DNA from: a virus
Virus record (IMG/VR): IMGVR_UViG_3300035670_000703
Span: 1-36,180 of that record
Direction: 5' to 3' (one strand)
Length of the DNA stretch: 36,180 bases
Position 1 is the stretch's first letter. Each line of letters starts with the position of its first letter. Below, one piece after another: positions 8,777 to 15,584 of the stretch. The position numbers and the translations under genes are program-made. The notes beneath the pieces are model-generated. The model saw nothing but the letters and a program-made list of their open reading frames with translations. It made no database searches and had not been told where the DNA came from.

Positions 8777-8947
8777 CTAGTAGATGTCGAGGGCTGCTTT
8801 GCGCCACTCTCGGGCGGCGACCGCTTCGACGTCGTAGCAGTCTTCGCAGCGCTGCCGGGTCTCGTAGCGGTCGTATCGCTCGACGTACACCTTGCAGCTG
8901 GTCACCCATGTGACCATCTTGCATTCGTCGCATCGTGTGAGTTCCAT
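8777..8947 (-). CDS. Small zinc-ribbon protein, 56 residues
   Basis: A complete short gene, starting MELTRCDECKMVTW. It carries two CxxC knuckles, C6-D-E-C9 and C34-E-D-C37, the arrangement of a small zinc ribbon, plus C18. The remainder is charged and Tyr-rich (VERYDRYETRQRC) and ends RKAALDIY. The start ATG (8947-8945) has a clear ribosome binding site, AAGGAG on the minus strand. It is the last gene of the minus-strand group before the bidirectional terminator. The function is unknown; small zinc ribbons in phages often bind nucleic acid or host proteins. Confidence 0.75.
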   Translation of the reverse strand: MELTRCDECKMVTWVTSCKVYVERYDRYETRQRCEDCYDVEAVAAREWRKAALDIY

Positions 8948-9002
8948 TGCTCTCCTTTCCTCTCCAGCTACTTTCCGGGCTGGTGGAAAAGGCGCAAGTA
9001 GG

Positions 9003-9488
9003 TCAGCAGCCCTCTTCCAAGAGAGTCTGATTGCGCTTGTTTGCCACCCAAGAGATCCAGTAGGTCTCCAGGCTCGCTTTCATGAACTGAGCCTGCTCGT
9101 CCATGGTGAGACGTGCCAGCGAGTACCACTGCTTATTGGTCTCTTCCAACTTCATGATCAGGCCCACAGCAGCGTTGGTCGTTCGAAGCGGATCGGGGAT
9201 TTCAGTCAGGAGCGGTGGGGGAGGTGTTGCGAAAATGTCGAAGGCTCTGTTGATGTCACGGCAGCGGTGGTCATCGGCGGTCAACGTGCGTACTCCGATG
9301 ACAGAGCCGGCTACGAGCGCAACGATCACAACGAGCGTGAACAAGGGATTGACCTTGGGGAGACGAACAGTGCCACCTTGGCTCAGTTGCCTGAAAACCG
9401 GCAATCTGCTGAGCCAAACGGACAGCGCCTCCACCGGCGTCAGTCCGCGCCCGTGAGGAAGCGGCTCTTCTTCGCCGGCGGAGTTCAC
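9003..9488 (-). CDS. Single-pass membrane protein of unknown function
   Basis: This 161-residue protein has a cytoplasmic N-terminus of about 47 residues, one transmembrane helix (NPLFTLVVIVALVAGSVIGV, ~47-66) and an external domain of about 95 residues containing HRCRD and a C-terminal LLEEGC, so two Cys could form a disulphide. It begins at GTG 9488, overlapping the stop of the upstream gene (9485-9691), so the two are translationally coupled. Lysogeny-side location and topology suggest a lysogenic conversion or superinfection-exclusion protein, but that is inference. Confidence 0.7.
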   Translation of the reverse strand: MNSAGEEEPLPHGRGLTPVEALSVWLSRLPVFRQLSQGGTVRLPKVNPLFTLVVIVALVAGSVIGVRTLTADDHRCRDINRAFDIFATPPPPLLTEIPDPLRTTNAAVGLIMKLEETNKQWYSLARLTMDEQAQFMKASLETYWISWVANKRNQTLLEEGC

Positions 9489-9691
9489 GACTCTGACGCA
9501 GACTCTTCAGTATCCGGAGGAGTCAGGCCGGCCTCCTCCATCCAAGAGAAGTCCTCCGGGAGGAGGCACTCCTTGCGGCGAACCGTCGACTCCCACGAAA
9601 AGCCGGCCGCAGCAAGACCGCGGGCACCTTCTGCAAGGCGCTCAAGCTCCTCGAGCTCCTCCGGCGTGAAGTCATCGTCGGGATCAACCAT
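9485..9691 (-). CDS. Small acidic protein, 68 residues
   Basis: It starts MVDPDDDFTPEELEELERLA and is strongly acidic throughout, with one Ala/Gly-rich helix and a DFSWMEEAGL segment. No known domain. ATG 9691 is chosen because TATGCT, a canonical -10 box, ends 6 bases before it, which would give a leaderless mRNA; there is no Shine-Dalgarno sequence. It is coupled to the downstream membrane protein gene by a 4-base overlap, so the two may act together. Confidence 0.65.
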   Translation of the reverse strand: MVDPDDDFTPEELEELERLAEGARGLAAAGFSWESTVRRKECLLPEDFSWMEEAGLTPPDTEESASES

Positions 9692-9697
9692 GCAGCC

Positions 9698-9703
9698 AGC
9701 ATA
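9698..9703 (-). promoter_or_regulatory. Host-type -10 box TATGCT, leaderless
   Basis: On the minus strand TATGCT is followed by GGCTGC and then ATG 9691. TAnnnT with 6-base spacing is the class seen at the accessory genes. No convincing -35 box was found. Confidence 0.55.
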
Positions 9704-9713
9704 GAAAAGAAGA

Positions 9714-9733
9714 CACCCCGCCGAAGCGGGGTG
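9714..9733 (-). terminator. Rho-independent terminator of the 9739-10047 gene
   Basis: On the minus strand CACCCCGC, TTCG loop, GCGGGGTG is followed by a T-rich run TCTTCTTTTC. The stem has 8 perfect base pairs. Confidence 0.88.
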
Positions 9734-9738
9734 CCCAA

Positions 9739-10047
9739 TCAGTCTGAGATCGCTCTCACGTACACGTCGTCCCACTGGACGAACGCCTTCTCGATCGCAC
9801 GCAGATCCGAACCGAAGATCGGCAGGCCGTCGAGTAGCCCAGCGATGTCAGCCAACAGCGGAAAGGACCGCTTGACCTGACGTCGAGGAATGCGCACCGG
9901 TGTCTCAAAGTCGAGACCCGATGGAGGGAGCAACGGGATTCCTTCCGCCGCACTCTGCGACTCGAACATGGTGAACGCAATCCTGGTGATCACGATCGGG
10001 TCTAGATCATCTCCGCCGGTCAACTCGACCATCGGTAGCTGGCTCAT
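9739..10047 (-). CDS. Unknown 102-residue protein, candidate lysogeny or immunity factor
   Basis: It starts MSQLPMVELTGGDDLDPIVI and I recognise no family. The middle has a basic stretch (RIPRRQVKRSF, ~52-62), then a hydrophobic helix-like segment (LLADIAGLLDGL) and an acidic/aromatic end. No clear helix-turn-helix is visible. The gene has its own unit: a strong ribosome binding site (AGGAGG before ATG 10047), a palindrome-bearing promoter region upstream (10096-10110) and a terminator just downstream (9714-9733). It lies next to the integrase, where many actinophages keep immunity genes, but assigning a repressor role would go beyond the sequence. Confidence 0.65.
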   Translation of the reverse strand: MSQLPMVELTGGDDLDPIVITRIAFTMFESQSAAEGIPLLPPSGLDFETPVRIPRRQVKRSFPLLADIAGLLDGLPIFGSDLRAIEKAFVQWDDVYVRAISD

Positions 10048-10095
10048 GATTTCCTCCTAGAGGTGTGTGTATTGGACACCGCACACCATGAGAGC

Positions 10096-10110
10096 GTCAA
10101 GGGTTGACAC
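10096..10110 (-). promoter_or_regulatory. Palindromic operator-like site over a -35 region
   Basis: GTCAAGGGTTGAC (10096-10108) is a perfect inverted repeat with a 3-base centre. On the minus strand it reads GTGTCAACCCTTGACG, giving TTGACG as a -35 box with TCCAAT about 18 bases downstream towards ATG 10047. The 13-mer CAAGGGTTGACAC (10098-10110) recurs exactly at 34776-34788, also upstream of a minus-strand gene. This is a plausible repressor site or shared promoter. Confidence 0.5.
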
Positions 10111-10209
10111 AAGTGCAGCGGAGGATTTCCCACAATCCGTATAGGAGGAAGAACACGCCGGCCGACAAATACAGGGCCGCCGCTAAGTCGGGATCCTCCC
10201 GATCGAGGC

Positions 10210-11502
10210 TCAGCCGAACGCCTTGTCGAGAAGAGCGTTCCCGGTTGACACGTCAGCCGGCATCGCTCCGACATAGATGTCGAACAGCACCTTGACCGAG
10301 TGACCGAGTCGACGTGCGACCTCGGCAGCGGGCATGCCGGCACCGAGGGCGAGCGTCGCATGAGCGTGCCGCAGGTCGTACACACGCCATTGCTTCGCCC
10401 CACGGGCCCGACGCCATGCACGATCCAGGCGACTCAGATCGACCGGGCCGCCAGAAGCGGACCGACAGATCAGGCCCTCGGTGCGATCCCCGATGTGCGC
10501 GCGGATCATTTCGACAAGAACCGGAGACAGCGGCACCGTACGGTCGGCCGTCTTCGGCGGACCAATCGAAGAGTCGCCCGCCTCAGCGAAACGACCAGTC
10601 AACTTCGCCGCAGCTTCGATGCTTGCCTCGCCCCAACCTTCGTCGGGAAGGTCACATGCCTCGATGGTCAACGCCCGAGCTTCACTCGGACGGAAACCTG
10701 CGTAGAACACCATCGCACAGATCATCTGATACTCGACTGAGCGTGGCTGATGACTCTTCACAGCTTCGATCGCTGCCTTCGCTTCCTCTGCGGAAGGAAG
10801 CAGATCGACCCGGACCGCCTTCGACGACGTTTCCTTCCTGGTTCGCTTCCCTCGAGGAGCTACCGGCCAAGGGTTCGTCCGGAGCAGCTCACGTCGAACA
10901 GCGAAATCGAAGAACGGCCGACATGCCCGCCGGTAGCGGTTCACAGTGTTCGGCTTCTTCAGAGTCGACGTACGGTTGCCGTCTTCGTCGAGACAATGAG
11001 ACAGAACGCTCATCGCATCGGCGCATCGAGCCGGCGTGCATTCAGCCAGCGGCAGCGAATACTTGGCAAGCCATGCCGGCTGGTCACCTTTGTCCATCAG
11101 CCAGAGGGAGATGGCTTTGACGATCCCGGCCGGCGGCTCCGGGGCCCGAGAGGTAACAAGCTCGACGAGCATCTCCGCTAGCGGAACGATGTTCGACTCA
11201 CGAGTCTTCGGCTCCCAAGCCGACCGCTTCGAGTCCACCCACTGGCGGCACATGATCGCAGTGTTGATCTGCGAGAGCTCCATCGACAGTGGGAGACCAG
11301 TCTCGTTAGAGAAACGTTCCCCATTGCTGACTGCTTTGACGAGTTCGCTTTGGAAGCTGTTCGCCTGCTTCTGGTAGCGGAAGTTCGCCTCGTGGTTCCG
11401 TCCCCGGACGACCCAGCGGACCCGGTGGTACACCTTCGCCGTCTTCGGGTCCGTTCTCTTGCGGACCGTGAACACCTTGACCTCGGCGCCTCGCTTACCC
11501 AT
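10210..11502 (-). CDS. int: Tyrosine integrase
   Basis: This 430-residue phage integrase catalyses site-specific recombination between attP and attB. It has an N-terminal arm-binding part, a SAM-like core-binding part (~85-220, ending RRACRPFFDFAVRRELL), then the catalytic domain. Catalytic signatures are AGFRPSEARALT (first Arg, ~275), YDLRHAHATLAL (His-x-x-His/Arg region, ~380), LGHSVKVLFDIY (final Tyr, ~410). ATG 11502 is preferred over GTG 11505 because AGGAGG is then 7 bases away. It overlaps the excisionase stop, so the two are co-transcribed and coupled. attP lies just upstream of the pair. Confidence 0.96.
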   Translation of the reverse strand: MGKRGAEVKVFTVRKRTDPKTAKVYHRVRWVVRGRNHEANFRYQKQANSFQSELVKAVSNGERFSNETGLPLSMELSQINTAIMCRQWVDSKRSAWEPKTRESNIVPLAEMLVELVTSRAPEPPAGIVKAISLWLMDKGDQPAWLAKYSLPLAECTPARCADAMSVLSHCLDEDGNRTSTLKKPNTVNRYRRACRPFFDFAVRRELLRTNPWPVAPRGKRTRKETSSKAVRVDLLPSAEEAKAAIEAVKSHQPRSVEYQMICAMVFYAGFRPSEARALTIEACDLPDEGWGEASIEAAAKLTGRFAEAGDSSIGPPKTADRTVPLSPVLVEMIRAHIGDRTEGLICRSASGGPVDLSRLDRAWRRARGAKQWRVYDLRHAHATLALGAGMPAAEVARRLGHSVKVLFDIYVGAMPADVSTGNALLDKAFG

Positions 11503-11720
11503 CACTCCACCTCCTCAAGGGTGAGGAACCAGGCGTGCAGATCGGCACGCCGAATGCGCAGCTCCCCGTTGGGGAGCTTGCGGAACGAAGGGCCGCGGCC
11601 CTCGATACGCCACTTGTGCAGCGTGCTGCGGGAGATGCCGAGCTCGGCCAGGACGTCCTGCTGGGACATCCAGTCCGAAGCCTTCCGGCTCTTTGTATCT
11701 GCATGGGCAGTGGTGCTCAT
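11502..11720 (-). CDS. xis: Excisionase-like MerR/HTH_17 DNA-binding protein
   Basis: This 72-residue protein contains the winged helix-turn-helix typical of excisionases: SQQDVLAELGISRSTLHKWR (~19-38), then a wing with GPSFRKLPNGELRIRRADLHAWF. Such proteins bend DNA at attP and steer integrase to excision. The gene directly precedes and overlaps the integrase, and attP is about 150 bases upstream. AACAGT, the phage start-associated element, sits 7 bases before the ATG with no ribosome binding site, so the int-xis operon probably uses the phage-type start. It could also act as a transcription regulator. Confidence 0.85.
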   Translation of the reverse strand: MSTTAHADTKSRKASDWMSQQDVLAELGISRSTLHKWRIEGRGPSFRKLPNGELRIRRADLHAWFLTLEEVE

Positions 11721-11727
11721 GACAGCA

Positions 11728-11733
11728 ACTGTT
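11728..11733 (-). promoter_or_regulatory. Start-associated -10-like element AACAGT (xis-int)
   Basis: On the minus strand AACAGT, then TGCTGTC (7 bases), then ATG 11720. It has the same spacing as the plus-strand copies. Confidence 0.6.
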
Positions 11734-11802
11734 GAGGCGAACCACTACGTTGCATTCTCCGGGTACACACACATGGACGCTACTGGACACCTGAATCGAA
11801 CT

Positions 11803-11822
11803 GTGGGGACATAGTGGGGGAC
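11803..11822. other. Left arm-type repeat near attP
   Basis: GTGGGGACATAGTGGGGGA matches GCGGGGCTATAGCGGGGGA at 12023-12041 in 15 of 19 positions and in the same orientation. The two flank the tRNA-like core at about 60-100 bases, as expected for integrase arm-binding sites. Confidence 0.5.
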
Positions 11823-11879
11823 GATCGCCAGTGAGGCGACTCCTAGCCACCTGAGCAGGGGTTATCAGTGAAAGACCTA

Positions 11880-11925
11880 CGGTTTCCTAAACCGCAGGTC
11901 GCAGGTTCGATCCCTGCCGGGGGCG
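11880..11925 (+). other. attP: attP core: 3' half of tRNA-Arg(CCT)
   Basis: This segment matches the end of a tRNA gene. It has the anticodon stem CGGT/ACCG with 7-base loop TTCCTAA (11884-11890, anticodon CCT), a variable region, the T arm GCAGG-TTCGATC-CCTGC (11901-11917), the 3' acceptor strand CGGGGGC (11918-11924) and discriminator G. There is no 5' half, and CCA is not fully encoded. Temperate phages often carry such a fragment so that integration into the host tRNA restores it. The exact core length needs the host attB. The rest of the 308-base gap (11721-12028) holds only the flanking arm repeats and the xis promoter. Confidence 0.85.
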
Positions 11926-12022
11926 CCCAGCATAGAGGCACTTTTTCGACGAAATCCCTGGTCAAACTGACGGCCCGGGCGTCCCGCAAAGTCCCAGCGT
12001 GTACAAGCGTGTCCGACGATTC

Positions 12023-12041
12023 GCGGGGCTATAGCGGGGGA
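12023..12041. other. Right arm-type repeat near attP
   Basis: GCGGGGCTATAGCGGGGGA is the partner of 11803-11822. It runs into the 3' end of the sigma factor gene (12029). Confidence 0.5.
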
Positions 12042-12847
12042 AACTGGGCGCTCAGAGCCTCCCGGAGGCGCTCGGCCAGATCACGCTCAACCCGCACCAC
12101 CTGCGCCACGCTGACATGACAGCGCTCTGCGATCTCTCGATGACTCACACGATCACTCGACGTCGCCATCAAACGACTGAAAACGATGCGACGTTCCAAC
12201 GGTGTTGATGCGATCTCTGCAATCGCCTCACGCACCTCACGGGTCAACTCGTCAAGCGACGCGCCCTCGACGACGACATCCTCCGGCGATCTCCCGGCCG
12301 GCGTCTCGACCTCCCACAGTGTGTGTCCGTCCTCATCGACATGAGCATCCCCCGACACCACAGTCGGCTGCTCCACGATCCGGCGGATCCGATCAACCGA
12401 CACCGGCTTCCCATGAGCCACAGACACCGCCTCGGCGATCTCCTCCCACGAGACGTCACCACCGATCTGCTCCCGCTCCCGAATGAACCGCTGGGCGTCC
12501 GCACGCATACGCCGGTTCTCCCGGCCGACCCGCAGCGGCGCCTCCCTGGCCGAGATGTCCCATCGCACGCCTTGGAGGTACGGCTTCAGATAGGTGACGA
12601 ACTTGGCGACCTTCCCGCTCTCGCCGAGACGCAGCCGGTTGTACGTCGGGACTCGCTGCATGGCGACGATCACGAGCTCGGCGACGTACTCCTCCCGCAC
12701 ATGATCCGGCCAGTACGGAAACGCCGTCTGGGCGGCGTAGTAGCGGAGGAACGGCAGATGGGTCTCAACGATCCGCTGGGCGAGCGCCGATCGGGTCGCC
12801 TCGTCGCCGGCCGTCTCGTATGCGACCCAGAGGGCACCGTCGTCCAT
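12029..12847 (-). CDS. Sigma-70 family RNA polymerase sigma factor
   Basis: This 272-residue protein has sigma-factor layout. Residues ~20-105 resemble region 2 (IVETHLPFLRYYAAQTAFPYW, then EEYVAELVIVAMQRV and VAKFVTYLKPYLQGVRWDI). Residues ~115-170 resemble region 3 (VSWEEIAEAVSVAHGKPVSVDRI as a helix-turn-helix). Residues ~205-268 resemble region 4 (STPLERRIVFSRLM, SHREIAERCHVSVAQVVRVERDL). The divergent region 2 suggests an alternative promoter specificity. Its own start carries GACGGT 8 bases before ATG 12847 and no ribosome binding site, so it may regulate itself. It lies downstream of the RepA-like ATPase gene. It probably directs host polymerase to phage promoters; that role is inferred. 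A DNA-binding replication regulator is a less likely alternative. Confidence 0.8.
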   Translation of the reverse strand: MDDGALWVAYETAGDEATRSALAQRIVETHLPFLRYYAAQTAFPYWPDHVREEYVAELVIVAMQRVPTYNRLRLGESGKVAKFVTYLKPYLQGVRWDISAREAPLRVGRENRRMRADAQRFIREREQIGGDVSWEEIAEAVSVAHGKPVSVDRIRRIVEQPTVVSGDAHVDEDGHTLWEVETPAGRSPEDVVVEGASLDELTREVREAIAEIASTPLERRIVFSRLMATSSDRVSHREIAERCHVSVAQVVRVERDLAERLREALSAQFPPL

Positions 12848-12855
12848 GCCTGGGG

Positions 12856-12861
12856 ACCGTC
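12856..12861 (-). promoter_or_regulatory. Start-associated -10-like element GACGGT (sigma factor gene)
   Basis: On the minus strand GACGGT is followed by CCCCAGGC (8 bases) and ATG 12847. The sigma gene thus carries the element it may itself recognise. Confidence 0.6.
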
Positions 12862-12886
12862 ACGGCGACAGCCCCCAGGGCAAGAC

Positions 12887-13984
12887 TCAGAACGGGCTGT
12901 CGTCGAGCTCGACGTACGGCTTCACGAGCTTGACGAGCTTCGCCCCACGAGCACCATCCGTGATGGTGACGAAACCCTCCTCGGCGAGACGGTCAATAGC
13001 CGCCGCCACGAACGCATACTTGCGACCGACGCCCTTGACGACCTTCGCCTTCGACAGTGCCTCGTCTGCCGACTCAAGGAACTCTGAGACTGCCTTCATG
13101 TACCACGTCGGACGGAACTGTCCCGTCGGCGTCGTCGTCTCCGCCGGCTGCGAAACCTGGAACCGAACCTGGCCGTCGTCAACGTTCGTCATGAGAACCT
13201 CGCAGGCGACGCTGCCATGCTTACGCCAACCGAACCGGTCCTTCCGGGTCAGCAGCTTGAACTGGCCGTCCGAACACTTCGACGGTGCAGCGATCACGTC
13301 AAGGAAGTACGCCGACCCATTGATGGCGGCACGCTTACGCTGCGACCCGGAAGCGAACTCCGTGTTCCGAGAGTTCTCCCGGGCCTTCACCGTGTGGTCG
13401 AGGAGTATGACAGCGGCGTCCAGCTGCGCCAAGAACCTGGCGGTACCACGGAACCACTTGGCGACCTCCTCATCAGCGTTAGGAGACACACCATCGACAG
13501 CGAGCGCCTCACCGGTCGAGTCGAGAACAGCGACCGCAACGTCACGACCTTCGAGCGCCTCAGCGAGCGCATGCTCGCCCTGCTGCGACCACTTCTCCGA
13601 CGGCTGGATGTAGATGAGATGGTCAAGGATTGCCTCACGGGCGACACCCATCTGCTCGAGGCGGGCAACCTGCGACGCCGGATGGTCCTCGTAGTCGACC
13701 AGGATGACGTCCTCGCCGGCCAGGATGTGCTGCGCCATCACATGGAGAGCGAACCAGGTCTTGCCGCCGCCGCTGTCGCCGAAGATTGCGTTGATGCGGC
13801 CTCGGTAGAAGAGACAGATTTCGGCGCCGGTAACGCAGCCGACGTCAGGCATCGGAGGTTCGTAACCGTCAGCGAGAACGACCGACAGATCGACCGGCCG
13901 CCAAGAGTCACCGGGACGGCTGCGCTTCTCCACTTTGTCGACCGGAGGTGCCAGGTCGAAAGAATCAAACGTTGTCTCCGACAT
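12887..13984 (-). CDS. RepA-like hexameric ATPase (AAA_25), replication helicase or loader
   Basis: This 365-residue RecA-fold ATPase has Walker A GDSGGGKT (~69-76), Walker B VILVDYED (~93-100) and a second acidic strand VAVAVLDSTGEA (~148-159), then VILLDHTVKARE as a sensor-like element. This matches RSF1010 RepA-type helicases (AAA_25). A C-terminal winged-helix-like tail (~305-360; LSKAKVVKGVGRKYAFVAAAIDRLAEEGFVTI) is probably DNA-binding. It starts at ATG 13984 (GTG 13987 is possible) and overlaps the upstream winged-helix gene, so it belongs to one minus-strand early operon with it and probably the sigma gene. No separate primase or DNA polymerase is seen, so replication likely borrows host enzymes. 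Confidence 0.82.
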   Translation of the reverse strand: MSETTFDSFDLAPPVDKVEKRSRPGDSWRPVDLSVVLADGYEPPMPDVGCVTGAEICLFYRGRINAIFGDSGGGKTWFALHVMAQHILAGEDVILVDYEDHPASQVARLEQMGVAREAILDHLIYIQPSEKWSQQGEHALAEALEGRDVAVAVLDSTGEALAVDGVSPNADEEVAKWFRGTARFLAQLDAAVILLDHTVKARENSRNTEFASGSQRKRAAINGSAYFLDVIAAPSKCSDGQFKLLTRKDRFGWRKHGSVACEVLMTNVDDGQVRFQVSQPAETTTPTGQFRPTWYMKAVSEFLESADEALSKAKVVKGVGRKYAFVAAAIDRLAEEGFVTITDGARGAKLVKLVKPYVELDDSPF

Positions 13985-14229
13985 CACAACACCTCGGCCG
14001 AACCGGTGGCGATAACAGTCACCTCATAGAACGGCCGACGGCGGCCACCCCGACGCTTGCGATGCCAGACAATCTTCCCCTGGTTCTCAAGCGACGACAG
14101 CGCATACTCGACAGCTCGCAACGTGCAGCCACCAAGAAGCTCCTCGGAGATCTTCTCTGAGATCTGCAGACGAACTCCCGGCGGAAGAAGCACCAGGTGC
14201 TCCCACAAGGTTTCGGACAACGGCTTCAC
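13984..14229 (-). CDS. Small winged-helix DNA-binding protein
   Basis: This 81-residue protein has helices ~3-45 and a recognition/wing part LRAVEYALSSLENQGKIVWHRKRRGGRRRPFYEV (38-70), typical of a winged helix, with a very basic wing (RKRRGGRRR). It is the first gene of the leftward early operon and overlaps the ATPase gene. It starts at GTG 14229 with AAAGGA upstream. It may bind the adjacent 14230-14672 region as replication initiator or regulator. Confidence 0.7.
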   Translation of the reverse strand: MKPLSETLWEHLVLLPPGVRLQISEKISEELLGGCTLRAVEYALSSLENQGKIVWHRKRRGGRRRPFYEVTVIATGSAEVL

Positions 14230-14352
14230 TCTCTGTTCCTTTCTCTCGTCACCGGCCTTGTGGCCGGATCGGAGAGGGACCGTGAGCGCTATCGGAAAAG
14301 GCGCAAGGAGGTTGCTTGCGAAAGATCTCGGAGCCGCAACTGTCCTGGTTCG

Positions 14353-14397
14353 AGAGCCGCCCCGGGTTTTCTCCTCCTTTCTCCCTGGGGCGGCTCT
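14353..14397 (+). terminator. Hairpin, possible leader terminator
   Basis: AGAGCCGCCCC (14353-14363) pairs perfectly with GGGGCGGCTCT (14387-14397) around a 23-base CT-rich loop. No T-tract follows, so terminator activity is uncertain. Confidence 0.45.
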
Positions 14398-14479
14398 TCG
14401 CTATTCACCCACCTCCTCCCACCTCTTCCCGCACCTCTTCCCGGAGGCGGTCGTGTCACCCACCAACTGAGAGCCTCAA

Positions 14480-14519
14480 CCCCCTCCCACCTCCCTCTAT
14501 AGGAGGAGGTGGAGGGGGG
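14480..14519 (+). promoter_or_regulatory. GC-rich hairpin with buried AGGAGG
   Basis: CCCCCTCCCACCTCC (14480-14494) can pair with GGAGGAGGTGGAGGGGGG (14502-14519) with small slips, around CTCTATA. It sits about 150 bases before the Bet start and could act as an attenuator or protein-binding site. Confidence 0.4.
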
Positions 14520-14617
14520 AGGCGCTCAGTGGGGACACGGGGCTGCCGGAAGACGTCGGCGAGATCACCCGATCTCGGAAGAGGTCACCACCTACTTGCG
14601 CAATCGGAAAGAGCACC

Positions 14618-14623
14618 GACAGT
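14618..14623 (+). promoter_or_regulatory. Candidate phage-type promoter GACAGT upstream of bet
   Basis: GACAGT followed by 7 bases predicts a transcript start near 14631, giving a 42-base leader to the Shine-Dalgarno start at 14673. Confidence 0.4.
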
Positions 14624-14672
14624 CAGTCACGTGGCCGGGAGCCGGTCACAGGACAGAGAAAGGAGAACCCGA

Positions 14673-15584
14673 ATGTCCGAAATCATGAAGGCCAGCAGCG
14701 AGCTGGCGATCCAGCCAGGCCAGACCGCATTCACTCCAAAGCAGGTCGCCGCATTGCGCCAGATGGGTCTTGACAAGGCGAACGAAGCCGACCTCGCAGT
14801 GTTCTTTCACCACTGCGTGCGAACTGGGCTCGACCCGGTTGCTGGTCAGATTCGAATGATCGGCCGATGGGACGGTCGTGCGCAGCGAGAGAAGTACACG
14901 ATCCAGACCGGCATCGACGGCTATCGCCTAATCGCAGAGCGCACCGGTGCGTACGCCGGCAGCGACGAGTCGTGGGTCGAGTCCGACAAAGGCCATCCCC
15001 TGTCGGCCACGGTCACCGTTCACAAAGTCGTCGCCGGTCAGATCAGGCCGTTCACTGCGACGGCTCACTGGGCGGAGTACTGCCAGACGACGAAGGATGG
15101 CAAGCTGATGGGGCTTTGGGCGAAGATGCCGCACCGCATGCTCGCCAAGTGTGCAGAAGCGCTTGCGCTTCGTAAGGCGTTCCCTCAGGACCTCGCCGGT
15201 GTCTACACGGACGAGGAGATGAGTCAGGCGGACAGCACGCCGCGCGTTTCTGTTTCGCACGGCGCTATCGACGTCGAGACTGTCGATGAGGTCACTGAAC
15301 GTGCAGAGACCGCCAAGAAGGTTTCGCTGCTCGACGAGTCGCTCCTGGAAGGTGTCACCGCAAGCCAGGTGAAGCGCATTCACGTTCTTCGCAGTCAGGC
15401 TGGCCTCGACGATGAGAGGTACCGGGCCGGTCTTGAGAAGGTCGCCGGCGTGCGCAGCTCGAAGGATCTCACTCGTGCGCAAGCCGACGAGGTCATTGCC
15501 GCACTGGAGACTGCTGTCGCTCGACGCCAGAAGGAGACCCCCGAGTATTGGGAGGCAGCGCCGGTCGAGGAGATGGCGTCATGA
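14673..15584 (+). CDS. bet: Phage recombination protein Bet (RecT-family single-strand annealase)
   Basis: This 303-residue protein belongs to the Bet/RecT annealase family, which anneals single strands during phage recombination and replication. The core spans about residues 18-185 and includes LAVFFHHCVRTGLDPVAGQI (~41-60), YTIQTGIDGYRLIAERTGAY (~74-93) and MPHRMLAKCAEALALRKAFP (~152-171), all family signatures. The C-terminal ~90 residues are variable and helical. The start ATG has AAAGGAG upstream. It is the first gene of a rightward early operon and overlaps the next gene. No Exo-type nuclease neighbour is present. Confidence 0.93.
   Translation: MSEIMKASSELAIQPGQTAFTPKQVAALRQMGLDKANEADLAVFFHHCVRTGLDPVAGQIRMIGRWDGRAQREKYTIQTGIDGYRLIAERTGAYAGSDESWVESDKGHPLSATVTVHKVVAGQIRPFTATAHWAEYCQTTKDGKLMGLWAKMPHRMLAKCAEALALRKAFPQDLAGVYTDEEMSQADSTPRVSVSHGAIDVETVDEVTERAETAKKVSLLDESLLEGVTASQVKRIHVLRSQAGLDDERYRAGLEKVAGVRSSKDLTRAQADEVIAALETAVARRQKETPEYWEAAPVEEMAS

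Larger units (their letters stand above)
14230..14672. other. Divergent early control region with two strong hairpins
   Basis: This 443-base gene-free stretch separates the leftward replication operon from the rightward Bet operon. It holds a perfect 11-bp hairpin with a pyrimidine-rich loop (14353-14397), a polypyrimidine tract with repeated CCACCTC (14405-14455), a second hairpin (14480-14519) and GACAGT (14618-14623) with the phage promoter spacing. It is a candidate replication origin and attenuator. No tRNA or protein gene is supported here. Confidence 0.5.

Noticed and set aside
10104-10109. Plus-strand TTGACA as a promoter -35 box
   Set aside because: The only -10-like sequence (TATAGG) is about 30 bases away and no plus-strand gene follows; the site fits the minus-strand gene better.
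14330-14365. tRNA-like GGTTCGAGAGCC sequence in the early control region
   Set aside because: The putative T stem does not pair and no acceptor or anticodon arm can be built. The segment is better explained as one side of the 14353-14397 hairpin.
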